From contig CAMCWB010000023.1 of NCBI GenBank assembly GCA_945882315.1, positions 1-50,899 on the forward strand: 50,899 nucleotides of DNA, read 5' to 3'. Positions 1 to 10,284 of the stretch are shown here, one piece after another. The stretch comes from Bauldia litoralis. Its GTDB lineage: Bacteria; Pseudomonadota; Alphaproteobacteria; Rhizobiales; Kaistiaceae. The notes below the pieces were generated by a model. The model ran no database searches. It was not told the origin of the DNA and worked only from the letters and a program-made list of their open reading frames with translations. How positions within the stretch are numbered: the stretch's first letter is position 1; each line of letters begins with the position of its first letter. The position numbers were made by a program, and so were the translations under genes.

Positions 1-47
1 TCGGTATCAGGCTGAACGGCTTCGGGCTTCGTGGTAGTGCTCGTCAT
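1..47 (-). CDS. 5' end of an unidentified gene, divergent from recA
   Basis: Only the first 15 codons lie in the window, running off its left edge. An ATG at 47 (minus strand) is preceded by AGGAG at 60-56 with an 8-nt spacer, which marks a genuine start. The visible N-terminus is MTSTTTKPEAVQPDT, a Ser/Thr-rich hydrophilic stretch without a signal peptide. It shares a 244-bp intergenic region with recA. In related genomes a sensor kinase often lies near recA, but 15 residues cannot test that, so no function is assigned. Confidence 0.6.
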   Translation of the reverse strand, partial: MTSTTTKPEAVQPDT

Positions 48-196
48 GGCGTGGTCTCCTGTCCGGCGCGTCAACGCTGGACTCGTTCGGGTTAAAGCAC
101 CCGGAGACTACGCCACCCTCAATTCCAACCAACTTCGCGACGGCACCGATTTAATTTCAAACTGAGACACTACCGCCGCAGAATCCCGCTTGTACG

Positions 197-219
197 ATAA
201 GAACAAATCGTGTACAGAT
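197..219 (+). promoter_or_regulatory. Candidate LexA (SOS) operator upstream of recA
   Basis: GAAC at 201-204 is followed, after 7 nt, by GTAC at 212-215. This is one base away from the alphaproteobacterial SOS box GAAC-N7-GAAC. It lies 77-91 bp upstream of the recA start and is embedded in an imperfect dyad, TGTACGAT (191-198) and ATCGTGTACA (208-217). Position and half-site fit LexA control of recA. The mismatch in the second half-site keeps this tentative. Confidence 0.4.
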
Positions 220-291
220 ATTTTCAACGCGGGATAGACGGCGACTTCGTTTGAACCGCCCTTGTCGCCATGAAATAAGGAGCGCAACGGG

Positions 292-1383
<1,092 letters not shown>

Positions 1384-1391
1384 GTTCGATC

Positions 1392-1823
1392 GTGGAGCAG
1401 CGTCTCAGCCTGGTGACGCTCGGCGTCGCGGACCTCGACCGTTCGCGGCGCTTCTATGAGGACGGGCTCGGCTGGAAGCGGGGCAACAAGGAAGACAGCG
1501 TCGTCTTCTTCCAGTTGCCCGGCGCCATCCTGGCGCTCTGGTCGCGGGCCGCCCTTGCCGAGGATGCCGGGCTTCCCGATGCCGCACCCGGAGCAGGCTT
1601 CGGCGGCATGGCGCTCGCCTACAACGCCCGGTCGCGCGAGGACGCCGATACGGTGCTCGCCGAGGCTGCGAAGGCCGGCGCCAAAATCCTGAAGCCGGCG
1701 CATGAGACCGTCTGGGGCGGCTATTCGGGTTATTTCGCCGATCCCGACGGGCATGTCTGGGAAGTGGCGCACAACCCTTTCTGGACGGTCGACGAGGCCG
1801 GCCATGTGCGGATGCCGGGCTGA
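1392..1823 (+). CDS. VOC (vicinal oxygen chelate) family protein
   Basis: This 143-residue protein has the glyoxalase/dioxygenase fold: a beta-alpha-beta module at the N-terminus (LGVADLDRSRRFYEDGLGW, about residues 10-28) and a C-terminal module ending in the family motif FADPDGHVWEVAHNP (about residues 115-130), where the Glu is the usual metal ligand. VOC proteins bind a divalent metal and include glyoxalase I, extradiol dioxygenases and antibiotic-binding proteins, so the substrate cannot be named. The start is a GTG 8 nt after the recA stop, suggesting read-through from recA. It is soluble and cytoplasmic. Confidence 0.85.
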   Translation: MEQRLSLVTLGVADLDRSRRFYEDGLGWKRGNKEDSVVFFQLPGAILALWSRAALAEDAGLPDAAPGAGFGGMALAYNARSREDADTVLAEAAKAGAKILKPAHETVWGGYSGYFADPDGHVWEVAHNPFWTVDEAGHVRMPG

Positions 1824-1929
1824 CGCAACCGGATAATTCCCGGATTTCTGGACAGGATTGCGACGCTGGCTGTAGAAAGCCGGAAAGCGGCTCTTGACGG
1901 CCGCATCCTGGGCTGGTCCGAGTGATCTT

Positions 1930-4596
1930 ATGAGCAGCGTCAACGATATCCGTTCCCATTTCCTTGGTTATTACGAGAAGAACGATCACACGATCGTTCC
2001 GTCCGGCCCGCTGGTGCCGCGGAACGACCCGACGCTGATGTTCACCAATGCCGGCATGGTCCCGTTCAAGGACTATTTCACCGGCCGGGCGCAGCCGCCC
2101 TTTCCGCGCGCCACCTCGTCGCAGAAGAGCGTGCGGGCCGGCGGCAAGCATAACGACCTCGACAATGTCGGCTACACGGCGCGCCATCACACCTTCTTCG
2201 AGATGCTCGGCAATTTCTCCTTCGGCGACTATTTCAAGGGGCGGGCGATCGAGCTCGCCTGGAATCTGGTCACCAAGGAATTCGGCCTCGCCAAGGACCG
2301 GATGACGGTCACCGTCTTCCACGAGGACGATCACGCTTTCGACCTTTGGAAGAAGATCGCCGGCCTGCCGGAAGAGCGCATCGTGCGCATCGCGACCAGC
2401 GACAACTTCTGGGCGATGGGCGACACCGGTCCCTGCGGCCCGTGCTCGGAAATCTTCTACGACCACGGTCCGCATATCTTCGGCGGTCCGCCCGGCAGCC
2501 CCGACGCCGATGGCGACCGTTTCATCGAGATCTGGAACCTCGTCTTCATGCAGTACGAGCAGATCTCGAAGGAGGAGCGGATCGACCTGCCGCGGCCGTC
2601 GATCGACACCGGCATGGGGCTGGAGCGCATCGCCGCCGTGCTCCAGGGCGTCCACGACAATTACGACATCGACCTCTTCAAGGCCCTGATCGCGGCCTCG
2701 GTCGAAGCGACCGGCGTGCCGGCGGAAGGCCCCAACCGGGCGAGCCACCGGATCATCGCCGACCATCTCCGCGCCACCAGCTTTCTGATCGCCGACGGCG
2801 TGCTGCCGTCGAATGAGGGCCGCGGTTATGTGCTTCGCCGCATCATGCGGCGCGCCATGCGCCACGCCCATATTCTCGGCGCCGCCGATCCGCTGATGTA
2901 TCGCCTCGTCCCGGTGCTGGTCGCCGAGATGGGCCGCGCCTATCCCGAGCTGACACGCGCCGAGGCGCTGATCACCGAGACGCTGAAGCTCGAGGAGACG
3001 CGCTTCCGCCGCACGCTGGAGCGCGGTCTGACGCTGCTCGACGAGGCCACGACCGATCTCAAGGAAGGCGGCACGCTGGCCGGCGACGTCGCCTTCCGGC
3101 TCTACGACACGTTCGGCTTCCCGCTCGACCTCACCGAAGACGCGCTGAAGCAGCGCGGCATCGCCGTCGACACCGCCGGCTTCAGCGCCGCGATGGAGCG
3201 GCAGAAGGAAGAGGCGCGGGCGAGCTGGGCCGGCTCCGGCGAGGCGCAGACCGAATCGATCTGGTTCAAGCTCCGCGACTCGCTGGGCGCCACCGAATTC
3301 CTCGGCTATGAGGCCGAGACCGCCGAAGGCGAGATTCTGGCGCTGGTCCGCGAGGGCGGGGGCATCCCGTCGGCACAGCAGGGCGACGAGGTCGCGATCC
3401 TCGTCAACCAGACGCCGTTCTATGCCGAGTCGGGCGGCCAGGTCGGCGACACCGGCGTGATCGAGACGGCCGACGGCAGCCGTGTCACCGTCACCGAGGT
3501 GCACAAGCGCGCCGACGGCCTCTTCGTGCATTACGGCAAGGTCGAGAGCGGCAAGATCGCGACCGGCGATGCGGTGCGCCTCACCATCGACAGGGCGCGC
3601 CGGACGATGGTGCGCGCCAACCATTCGGCGACGCATCTTCTCCATGCGGCGCTCCGCGATATCCTCGGCAGCCATGTCGCGCAGAAGGGCTCGCTCGTCG
3701 CGCCCGACCGGCTGCGCTTCGACTTCTCGCATCCGAAGCCGATCTCCGACGAGGAGCTCGACCAGGTCGAGGAACTTGCGAACAAGGTGGCGTTGCAGAA
3801 CACGCCGGTGGTCACGCGCCTGATGGATCGCGACGAGGCGGTCAATTCGGGCGCCATGGCGCTGTTCGGCGAGAAATACGGCGAGGAAGTCCGCGTCGTC
3901 TCGATGGGCGGCAGGCCGAACGGACTGCCGAGCGACAAGCCGTGGTCGGTCGAGCTTTGCGGCGGCACGCATGTCGGCCGCACCGGCGATATCGGCCTGA
4001 TCGCGCTGGTCGGCGAGGCCGGCGTCGCGGCCGGCGTGCGCCGCCTCGAGGCGCTCACCGGCGAAGCCGCCCGCAAATATCTTGCCGCGCAGGAGCGGCG
4101 CCTCCGCGCCATCGCGATGACGCTCAAGGTACGGCCGGAAGATGCGGCCGAGCGCGTCGCGGCGCTGGTCGACGAACGGCGCAAGCTCGAACGCGATCTC
4201 GCCGATGCGCGCAAGAAGCTCGCCATGGGCGGCGGCGCCAGCAACGGCGCCGACACGGGCATTCGTGAGATCGGCTCGATCAAGTTCCTCGGGCGGGCCG
4301 TCGAGGGCCTCGCCGCCAAGGACCTGAAGAGCCTCGCCGATGACGGCAAGAAGGCGCTGGGCTCCGGCGTCGTGGCGATCGTCGCGGTCGCCGACGACGG
4401 CAAGGCCGGCATCGTGGTCGGCGTCACCCCGGATCTGACCGAGCGCTTCAGCGCGGTCGACCTCGTCCGGCTCGGCGCCGAGGCGCTGGGCGGCCGCGGC
4501 GGCGGCGGGCGTCCCGACATGGCGCAGGCCGGCGGTCCCGACGGCGCCAAGGCCGATGCGGCGCTGGCGGCGATCGAGGCGGCGCTGGCGGGATAG
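1930..4596 (+). CDS. alaS: Alanyl-tRNA synthetase
   Basis: AlaRS charges tRNA-Ala and edits mischarged Ser/Gly. From the ATG at 1930 the protein is 888 residues and begins [11 protein letters not shown], matching the family N-terminus. An in-frame TTG 36 nt upstream would add an unconserved leader and was not chosen. The class II aminoacylation core occupies the first ~430 residues ([11 protein letters not shown] and [19 protein letters not shown] regions). The editing domain has the zinc ligands H565/H569 (HSATH) and C677/H681 (CGGTH), and a DHHA1 domain rich in GG dipeptides follows. The stop codon TAG is the first three bases of a TAGAGCG repeat arm. Confidence 0.98.
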   Translation: MSSVNDIRSHFLGYYEKNDHTIVPSGPLVPRNDPTLMFTNAGMVPFKDYFTGRAQPPFPRATSSQKSVRAGGKHNDLDNVGYTARHHTFFEMLGNFSFGDYFKGRAIELAWNLVTKEFGLAKDRMTVTVFHEDDHAFDLWKKIAGLPEERIVRIATSDNFWAMGDTGPCGPCSEIFYDHGPHIFGGPPGSPDADGDRFIEIWNLVFMQYEQISKEERIDLPRPSIDTGMGLERIAAVLQGVHDNYDIDLFKALIAASVEATGVPAEGPNRASHRIIADHLRATSFLIADGVLPSNEGRGYVLRRIMRRAMRHAHILGAADPLMYRLVPVLVAEMGRAYPELTRAEALITETLKLEETRFRRTLERGLTLLDEATTDLKEGGTLAGDVAFRLYDTFGFPLDLTEDALKQRGIAVDTAGFSAAMERQKEEARASWAGSGEAQTESIWFKLRDSLGATEFLGYEAETAEGEILALVREGGGIPSAQQGDEVAILVNQTPFYAESGGQVGDTGVIETADGSRVTVTEVHKRADGLFVHYGKVESGKIATGDAVRLTIDRARRTMVRANHSATHLLHAALRDILGSHVAQKGSLVAPDRLRFDFSHPKPISDEELDQVEELANKVALQNTPVVTRLMDRDEAVNSGAMALFGEKYGEEVRVVSMGGRPNGLPSDKPWSVELCGGTHVGRTGDIGLIALVGEAGVAAGVRRLEALTGEAARKYLAAQERRLRAIAMTLKVRPEDAAERVAALVDERRKLERDLADARKKLAMGGGASNGADTGIREIGSIKFLGRAVEGLAAKDLKSLADDGKKALGSGVVAIVAVADDGKAGIVVGVTPDLTERFSAVDLVRLGAEALGGRGGGGRPDMAQAGGPDGAKADAALAAIEAALAG

Positions 4597-4990
4597 AGCG
4601 TTCATGGATTGACTGAAGCGGCCGGCTTACCCTCTCCCAAGGGAGACCTTTGCACAACCTCGCAAGGCGCGGGACAGACCGGATTCGAAGAGAGAACGGA
4701 TCGGAATCAACCCAAGAACATCCGCCTCGCTCTGTTAGGTTATGCAAAGGTCTCCAAGGGGAGAGGGCCGGCGCGCTTAGGACCCCGGACTTGATCCGGG
4801 GGACTTAGCGTGCCGGGGTGAGGGGGTAGGGCGCGCGTTATTTGTCCTCGCGGGAAGCCTTACCGCAATCCGACCACCGCAACCCCTCACCCTTTTCGCC
4901 TAACCCCCGGATCAAGTCCGGGGGCAAGGCTCAAAGCCCTCTCCCCATGGGAGAGGCTAACAACGAAGGCTTCCGTCAATCGTTGAACCG
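4594..4990. repeat. Composite palindromic intergenic repeat, copy A (interrupted by a MITE)
   Basis: Outer arms are inverted to each other: TTCATGGATTGACTGAAGC near 4601-4619 and, reading back from 4990, GTTCAACGATTGACGGAAGC. Inside them lie two hairpins of the CCCTCTCCC/GGGAGAGG type (one split at 4641/4756, the other at 4938-4956). There is also a pair CCCCGGACTTGATCCGGGG (4784-4802) and CCCCGGATCAAGTCCGGGG (4905-4924), and opposed GGGGTGAGGGGG / CCCCTCACCC blocks. The region is otherwise gene-free. Related elements occur at 10016-10284 and 43107-43290. Small open frames across it are not believable genes. Confidence 0.85.
4642..4755. mobile_element. 114-bp MITE related to the IS5-like element at 50764
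   Basis: The element has terminal inverted repeats of 19 bp with one mismatch: GGAGACCTTTGCACAACCT at 4642-4660 and the complement of AGGTTATGCAAAGGTCTCC at 4737-4755. It is flanked by AAG on both sides (4639-4641 and 4756-4758), a 3-bp target duplication. Removing the element and one AAG restores an ordinary hairpin, CCCTCTCCCAAGGGGAGAGGG. There is no coding capacity. The right-hand repeat matches the terminus of the insertion sequence at 50764-50780 over 17 of 17 bases, so that element's transposase is the likely source of mobility. Confidence 0.9.
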
Positions 4991-5088
4991 ATCCGTTTCG
5001 ATGGAATCGGATCACGCTCGAGATTCCTTGAGTTTGCGCAATGTCGGACGGAAAACCGGTTTCCACTTTTCCTGACATTGCTCTAGCT
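4988..5088. repeat. Hairpin-rich intergenic repeat upstream of the antiporter gene
   Basis: The block starts with a dyad, GATCCG and CGGATC flanking TTC/GAA arms around 4990-5012, and contains GGAAAACCGGTTTCCAC near 5051-5067. It ends in GCTCTAG near 5080-5086, the complement of the CTAGAGC motif seen at the edges of copies A and B. Sequences of this type recur between genes in many Hyphomicrobiales chromosomes; that statement is from general knowledge. The antiporter gene starts 29 bp further on. Confidence 0.55.
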
Positions 5089-5116
5089 TCCCGCCCTCAT
5101 CGGATGGCGGACGGGA

Positions 5117-6869
5117 ATGTTTGAAGTCGGCTGGATCAGGGATCTTTTGATCGTCCTCGCCACGGCGGGGTTGATCGTGCCGCTTCTCGGCCGCTTGCGG
5201 ATCGGGGTGGTGCCGGGCTTCCTGATCGCCGGTATCCTGCTCGGTCCTGCCGGGCTCGGACGCTTCGTCGAGTCCGTCCCGTGGCTTGGCTGGATCACCT
5301 TCGCCGATCCGGACGATATCGAGCCCTTCGCCGAGCTCGGCGTGCTGTTCCTGCTCTTCGTCATCGGGCTCGAATTCTCGCTTGAGCGGCTGTGGACCAT
5401 GCGGCGGCTGGTGCTCGGCGTCGGCTCGGCGCAGTTCTTCCTGTCGGCGGGCCTGATCCTCGGCGCCGTCTGGATTCTCGGCCAGGGCTTCGACGACGCG
5501 CTGGTGATCGGCCTGGCGCTCGCGCTGTCGTCCACCGCGATCGTCACGCAGGTGCTGATCGAGAAGCACCGCTTCGCGGCGCCGATCGGCCGCCTGTCGC
5601 TTGGCGTGCTGATCTTCCAGGACCTGATGGTGGTGCCGATCGTCATCATCATCGGCATGCTCGGCGGCGAGGAAGTGGCGGTGCCCAGCGCCGTCATCTC
5701 GGCGATCGGCCTCGCCGTCGCCGTGCTGGCGGTCATCATCGTCGCCGGCCGCTATCTGATGCGTCCGCTCCTGCGGCTTGCGGCCGGCACCGGCAGCCGC
5801 GAGCTGATCGTCGCCATTCCGCTTTTCCTGGCGATCGGCACGGCGGCGCTGACCGGAGCGGTCGGCCTGTCGCCGGCGCTCGGCGCCTTCCTGGCCGGGC
5901 TCCTCCTCAGTGAAAGCGAATACCGGCACCAGCTCGAGGTCGATATCGAGCCCTTCAAGGGCCTGCTTCTCGGCCTCTTCTTCATGACGGTCGGCATGAC
6001 GCTCGACCTTGCGGCGCTGGCGGCCGAACCCATCGCCTTCCTCGGCGCGTTGATCGGCGTGCTTGTCCTCAAGGCAGCCGTGATCTTCAGCATCGCGCGG
6101 GCCTTTGCCATCGCCGCGCCGGTCGCGATCGAGGCGGCCTTCGTGCTGGCCGGCGCCGGCGAATTCGCGCTGGTCGCCTTCACGCTCGCCCAGCGCGAGC
6201 AGTTGATGGACCCGGCGCTGCACCAGTTCGCCGTGTCCGTCGCGGCGCTCTCGATGCTGGCGATACCCGTCCTCGCCGTCGCCGGCCGGCGCCTCGGCGG
6301 ATTGGTGACGCGGCGCAACGCTACCGCCAGGCACGGGGTCGACGGGGTCGATACCGAGTCGCTCTCCGACCATGTCGTGATCGGCGGCTTCGGCCGCGTC
6401 GGGCAGACGATGGGGCGCATCCTCGACGTCGAACAGGTGCCGTTCATTGCCGTCGACCTCGACGCCGAGCTCGTCCATGCGCAACGCAAGGCCGGCCGGC
6501 CGGCCGGTCTTCTTCGGCGACGCCTGCCGGCCTGAAATTCTCGAAAGGCTGGGCGGCGCGGCGGCACGGACTTTCGTCATCACCACCGACGATCCCGGCG
6601 CCGCCGAACGCATGGCCAAAGCGATCCTGGCGCTCTGGCCAAAAGCCACGCTCCATGCCCGGGCGCTCGACGGCGACCATGCGCGGCGGCTGACGGCGAT
6701 CGGCGTCACCAATGTCGTCCCCGAGGCGCTGGAAGGCAGCCTGCAACTCGCCGGCCGGGTGCTTTCCGGCATCGGCCTCCCCGACGACGCGATCGACGCG
6801 CGGCTCGACGTGGCGCGCGAGGCCGAGATCCGGATGCTCGGCGGCGAGTCGGCAACCGGGACCGGCTAG
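5117..6869 (+). pseudogene. KefB-type CPA2 cation/proton antiporter, frameshifted at a GCCG repeat
   Basis: CPA2 antiporters exchange K+ or Na+ for H+ across the inner membrane and are gated by a cytoplasmic TrkA-N (NAD-binding) domain. The first frame (5117-6535) gives a Na+/H+-exchanger membrane domain with about a dozen helices in residues 1-390, then the start of the nucleotide-binding domain (VVIGGFGRVGQTMGRIL). At 6491-6507 lies a 17-bp tract of GCCG units. After it the conserved continuation (PVFFGDACRPEILERLGG) is in the +1 frame and runs to 6869. One GCCG unit fewer would restore a 582-residue protein of normal family length. As read, the product ends early with 14 aberrant residues. 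It may be a pseudogene or a slippage-switched gene. Confidence 0.85.
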
Positions 6870-7039
6870 GGTGCTGATTGCTGTCCGGACATGAGGCCTG
6901 CGGGAGCCGGACAGTCGCGAGCTATGAGGAGAGAAATATGGCGGTGCGGGATGTCTTGCGCGCAGGCGGGCGACCGGGATAATCCCTTTGTCCGTACATA
7001 GCCCGCGATAAAACGCGCCCAAGGAATCAGGACCCGACC

Positions 7040-7978
7040 ATGTTCAATCCGTTCAAGCCGCTCGAACTGATCGAGACGGAAGTCTTCATGACGATGCCGG
7101 CCAAGTTCCGGAAGAAGAGCCAGTCGACCTGGTCGCGGCCAAACCGGCAGGGCGGCGAGATCGAGTGCTTCCTCGAAGGCCCGTCCTTCGATCGGGACGG
7201 CAATCTCTGGTTCATCGACATCCATAACGGCCGTATCTTCCGGATCTCGACCAATGCCGACGGCGTCAAGGATTGGGAGTTGGTCACGCAATATGAAGGC
7301 TGGCCGAACGGGACGAAATTCCACAAGGACGGCCGGCTGTTCATCGCCGACTACAAGGAAGGCCTGCTGGCGCTCGACACCAAGACCGGCAAGCTCGAGC
7401 AGATCCTGCGCACCGCCCATAGCGAGGGCTTCAAGGGACTCAACGACCTGCACTTCGCGTCGAATGGCGACCTCTATTTCACCGATCAGGGCCAGACCGG
7501 CATCGCCGACCCGACCGGCCGCGTCTTCCGGCTCAGCGCCGACGGCCGGCTCGACCGGCTTTGCGACAATGTGCCGAGCCCGAACGGCATCACGCTCACG
7601 ACGCAGGAGAAGCATGTCTATGTCGGCGTGACGCGCTCGCAGCAGATCTGGCGCCTGCCGCTGATGCTCGACGGGACGATCTCCAAGACCGGCGTCGCGG
7701 TGCAGCTCTCGGGCGGCGTCGGCGGCCCGGACGGCATCGAGATGGATGCGGAGAACGGCCTGCTCGTCTGCCAGCTCGGCGTCGGCATCTGGCGTTTCGA
7801 TTCCAACATGCTGCCGACCCATCTGATCCATTCGCCGGACCACAAGCACCACCATCTCGCCAATATCGCTTTCGGCGGGCCGGACCTGAAGACGCTCTAC
7901 ATCACGGAATCGATGTCGGGCGACATCCTCGTCGCGAAGACGCCCTTCGCCGGCAAGAAGCTCTACGGCCACGCCTAG
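7040..7978 (+). CDS. SMP-30/gluconolactonase-like beta-propeller protein
   Basis: The 312-residue product has the six-bladed propeller repeats of the SMP-30/gluconolactonase/LRE family: GPSFDRDGNLWFIDIHNGRI (about 47-66), LNDLHFASNGDLYFTDQG (about 135-152), and NGITLTTQEKHVYVGVT (about 180-196). Members hydrolyse sugar lactones with a divalent metal held by Glu, Asn and Asp; here E48-region, N136-region and D215-region residues could serve. No signal peptide is seen, so it is probably cytoplasmic. AGGA lies 7 nt before the ATG. The TPR gene follows after 4 nt, so the two are likely co-transcribed. The substrate is unknown. Confidence 0.85.
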   Translation: MFNPFKPLELIETEVFMTMPAKFRKKSQSTWSRPNRQGGEIECFLEGPSFDRDGNLWFIDIHNGRIFRISTNADGVKDWELVTQYEGWPNGTKFHKDGRLFIADYKEGLLALDTKTGKLEQILRTAHSEGFKGLNDLHFASNGDLYFTDQGQTGIADPTGRVFRLSADGRLDRLCDNVPSPNGITLTTQEKHVYVGVTRSQQIWRLPLMLDGTISKTGVAVQLSGGVGGPDGIEMDAENGLLVCQLGVGIWRFDSNMLPTHLIHSPDHKHHHLANIAFGGPDLKTLYITESMSGDILVAKTPFAGKKLYGHA

Positions 7979-7982
7979 GCTC

Positions 7983-9998
7983 ATGCGCATCGCAAGGGCG
8001 GGGCTCAGAGCGCTCGCCCTTGCGCTCGTCCTGATCGTGGCGCCGGCCGGGATGGCCGGTGCAGAGGACACATCCTTCGCCGAGATCCAGGCGCTCTACG
8101 ACCGCGGCGCCGCGGCGGCGTCCGCGGCGCGTTACGGCGAGGCGGTGGCGCTGTTCTATGAGGGGCTCGAAGCGCTGCGCGCCGCGGGCGACGGCGAAAG
8201 TCCCGACGCCGGCATGTTCGCCTCCGGCCTTGCCGATGCGCTCGCCGCTGGGGGCGATCCGCAAGCCGACGACGCCTATCGGCTGGCGCTCGCGCTTCTC
8301 GCCCGCGTCGCCGACCCGGTGCCGTTCCTCGAAGCCTCGTATCTCTTCGCAGGGCGGCTCAGCGAAGCCGGGGCACATGACGAAGCGATCTCCGTCACGG
8401 AGGGCATGTTGCGGCGGACCGCGGTTGCCGGCGTCAGCGATGTCGCCAAGGCCTTCGCGATCGAGACGGCGCTCGGCGTTTATGGCGCTGCCGGCCGCGA
8501 CGCCGATTCCGACCGGATCATCGCCACCGCGATGACGCTGTCCGGCGACGAGCCGTCCGTCGCCTATCTGCGCGGCCTCGCCCGGGCGCAGGTTGCCCGC
8601 GACGCCCAGAAGGACGGGCGCATGGCCGAGGCCGTCGCGGCGCTCGACGGCTCGATCGACGATTTCCGCCGCGCCCGCGAAAGGGGCAAATCCTTTCTCG
8701 GCGTCTTCCTCCTGCTGCGTGGGCAGATGGCCTTTGCCGACGGTGACTACCGGCTGGCGCTGCCGGCGCTGGAGGAGGCGTTGCCGATCCTCGAGACCGA
8801 TCCGGACGAAGAGGAATCCTGGACGACTGCCCTCGCATTGCGTGGGCGGCTCCTGGAACGGATGGATCGGGTCGGCGACGCATTGAAGGCGGTCGACGCG
8901 GAGATCGCGGCCTTCGAGAAGCGCAAAGGCGCCGACTCGCAGATCGCCATGGCGGCGCGGCTCGACCGCGTCGAGTTCCTGGTCAGGGCAGGGCGCTCGG
9001 CCGAGGCGCGGCGCGGGCTTCTGGCGGAAGGCGACCGACTCGGCGGCAAAGCCGACCTGATGGTCGCGGGCTTCTACTACGAACGGCTCGCCGGCATCGA
9101 GCGGGCGGATGGCAACTATGCCAAAGCCGCCGAGGCGGCCGAGGAGTCGATCGCCATCCGGCGCAAATACCTTCCAGACATGAAGGCCTTCCAGCTCGAA
9201 GCGATGCGCATCCGCGCTGACGTCACCGGCGGCATTGCCGACCTCGATTATGCCGAGCGCGCCCATCGCGAGTTGATCGCGCTTTCGGAAGAGGTCTTCC
9301 CGCCGAAGCATCCGGAACTGGCGCGCGACCTCAACGCCTTCGCGGCGTATCTCGCGAGCTTCCGCCGCTATGACGAGGCCGAAGCCATCGAGCGCCGGGT
9401 CGCCGATATCCTGAAGGCAGCCTACGGAGAAGGCGGCGCCAAATACGGCTTCGCGCTCCATAACCTCGCGAATTTCATCGTTTTCAACGACAAGACCGAG
9501 GAAGCGATCGGGCTCTTACGGCAAGCGATCGCGATCATCGACAGCCTGCCGGATCAGCAGGATACCCGCGCGCTGGCGCGGCTGAATCTCGCCTCAGCCC
9601 TTGTCACGGCGCGGCATTACGAGGACGCGCTGACGGTGAGCGGGGAGTCGATCGCGCTTCACGCCGGTTTGCCGGGGCTGGCGCAGCGGCGCCTCGGCGC
9701 GCTTTACGGAATCAGGATGCAGGCGCTGGCGGGGCTCGGCCGCGATGCGGAGGCGGTTGCCGCGGGCCGCGAAATGCTCGTCACGGCGCAGGGCGACACA
9801 TACGAAGATGCGAGCAATCTCGCCGTCGGGCTGACCGCCTTCTCCACGATCCTGACCAAGGACGGCGCCGCGGTCGAAGGGCTTGAAATGGCGCGGCGGG
9901 CGATGGCGACGCTGCAATTCCAGGAAGTCGGGGCGGGCGGCGCCTATCGCGATGCGGCCCGCTCCCTGGTCGGGGCGGCCTTCGCGGCCGCCCACTGA
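7983..9998 (+). CDS. Secreted tetratricopeptide-repeat protein
   Basis: The 671-residue protein starts with a signal peptide (hydrophobic residues 7-25, likely cleavage after AGAE-preceding Ala-Gly-Ala). It then consists almost wholly of alpha-helical TPR-type repeats, clearest at residues 190-290 (LLRGQMAFADGDYRLALPALEEALPIL) and 400-560 (kinesin-light-chain-like repeats such as AFAAYLASFRRYDEAEAIERRV). TPR arrays mediate protein-protein contacts. No catalytic domain is visible. Translation starts 4 nt after the SMP-30-like gene, suggesting a shared transcript. A repeat element follows its stop. The specific partner is unknown; a periplasmic scaffold role is inferred only from the fold and signal peptide. 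Confidence 0.8.
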   Translation: MRIARAGLRALALALVLIVAPAGMAGAEDTSFAEIQALYDRGAAAASAARYGEAVALFYEGLEALRAAGDGESPDAGMFASGLADALAAGGDPQADDAYRLALALLARVADPVPFLEASYLFAGRLSEAGAHDEAISVTEGMLRRTAVAGVSDVAKAFAIETALGVYGAAGRDADSDRIIATAMTLSGDEPSVAYLRGLARAQVARDAQKDGRMAEAVAALDGSIDDFRRARERGKSFLGVFLLLRGQMAFADGDYRLALPALEEALPILETDPDEEESWTTALALRGRLLERMDRVGDALKAVDAEIAAFEKRKGADSQIAMAARLDRVEFLVRAGRSAEARRGLLAEGDRLGGKADLMVAGFYYERLAGIERADGNYAKAAEAAEESIAIRRKYLPDMKAFQLEAMRIRADVTGGIADLDYAERAHRELIALSEEVFPPKHPELARDLNAFAAYLASFRRYDEAEAIERRVADILKAAYGEGGAKYGFALHNLANFIVFNDKTEEAIGLLRQAIAIIDSLPDQQDTRALARLNLASALVTARHYEDALTVSGESIALHAGLPGLAQRRLGALYGIRMQALAGLGRDAEAVAAGREMLVTAQGDTYEDASNLAVGLTAFSTILTKDGAAVEGLEMARRAMATLQFQEVGAGGAYRDAARSLVGAAFAAAH

Positions 9999-10015
9999 CC
10001 TTCGGAATTCTTGAC

Positions 10016-10284
10016 TAGAGCGGTTCATCGATCGACGGAATCGCCCGGTCACCCTCTCCCACAGGGAGAGGGCCGGTGCGCTTAGGAGCGTAGCGACTTA
10101 GCAAGCCGGGGTGAGGGGTTAAGGCGCAAGTCATTTGCTCCCCGCGGTGGAGCCTTCGACCGACATGGACGGGCCCCAACCCCTCACCCTTCTCGCCTAA
10201 ATTCGCTCCGCTCATTAAGGCTCAAAGCCCTCTCCCTATGAGAGAGGGTATCGCCGCGCTTCTGGCAAATCGTGAAACGCTCTA
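10016..10284. repeat. Composite palindromic intergenic repeat, copy B
   Basis: This uninterrupted copy shows the full plan. The outer arm TAGAGCGGTTCATCGAT (10016-10032) is opposed by TAGAGCGTTTCACGATTTGC read back from 10284. Inside are two CCCTCTCCC...GGGAGAGGG-type hairpins (10052-10071 and 10229-10247), flanking opposed GGGGTGAGGGGTT and AACCCCTCACCCTTC blocks with a variable centre. It lies between the convergent TPR and icd genes. The icd stop codon is the first three bases of the right outer arm. Confidence 0.85.

Noticed and set aside
1894-1929. TTG start for alaS 12 codons upstream
   Set aside because: The added residues do not match the family N-terminus, while the ATG at 1930 does.
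1405-4605. A 1066-codon open frame on the minus strand across alaS
   Set aside because: It is antisense to a certain gene, has His/Arg/Asp-rich composition typical of high-GC shadow frames, and shows no domain.
4609-5075. Small open frames in the gap between alaS and the antiporter gene
   Set aside because: They run across palindromic repeats and the MITE, with no ribosome sites.
5012-6772. A 586-codon minus-strand frame opposite the antiporter gene
   Set aside because: Considered as an alternative coding strand because the plus strand is frameshifted, but its translation is charged low-complexity and the plus strand matches CPA2 transporters in both frames.
6881-6914. 8-bp dyad after the antiporter gene as a terminator
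   Set aside because: Loop of 18 nt and no T-run; kept only as a note in the leader-ORF finding.
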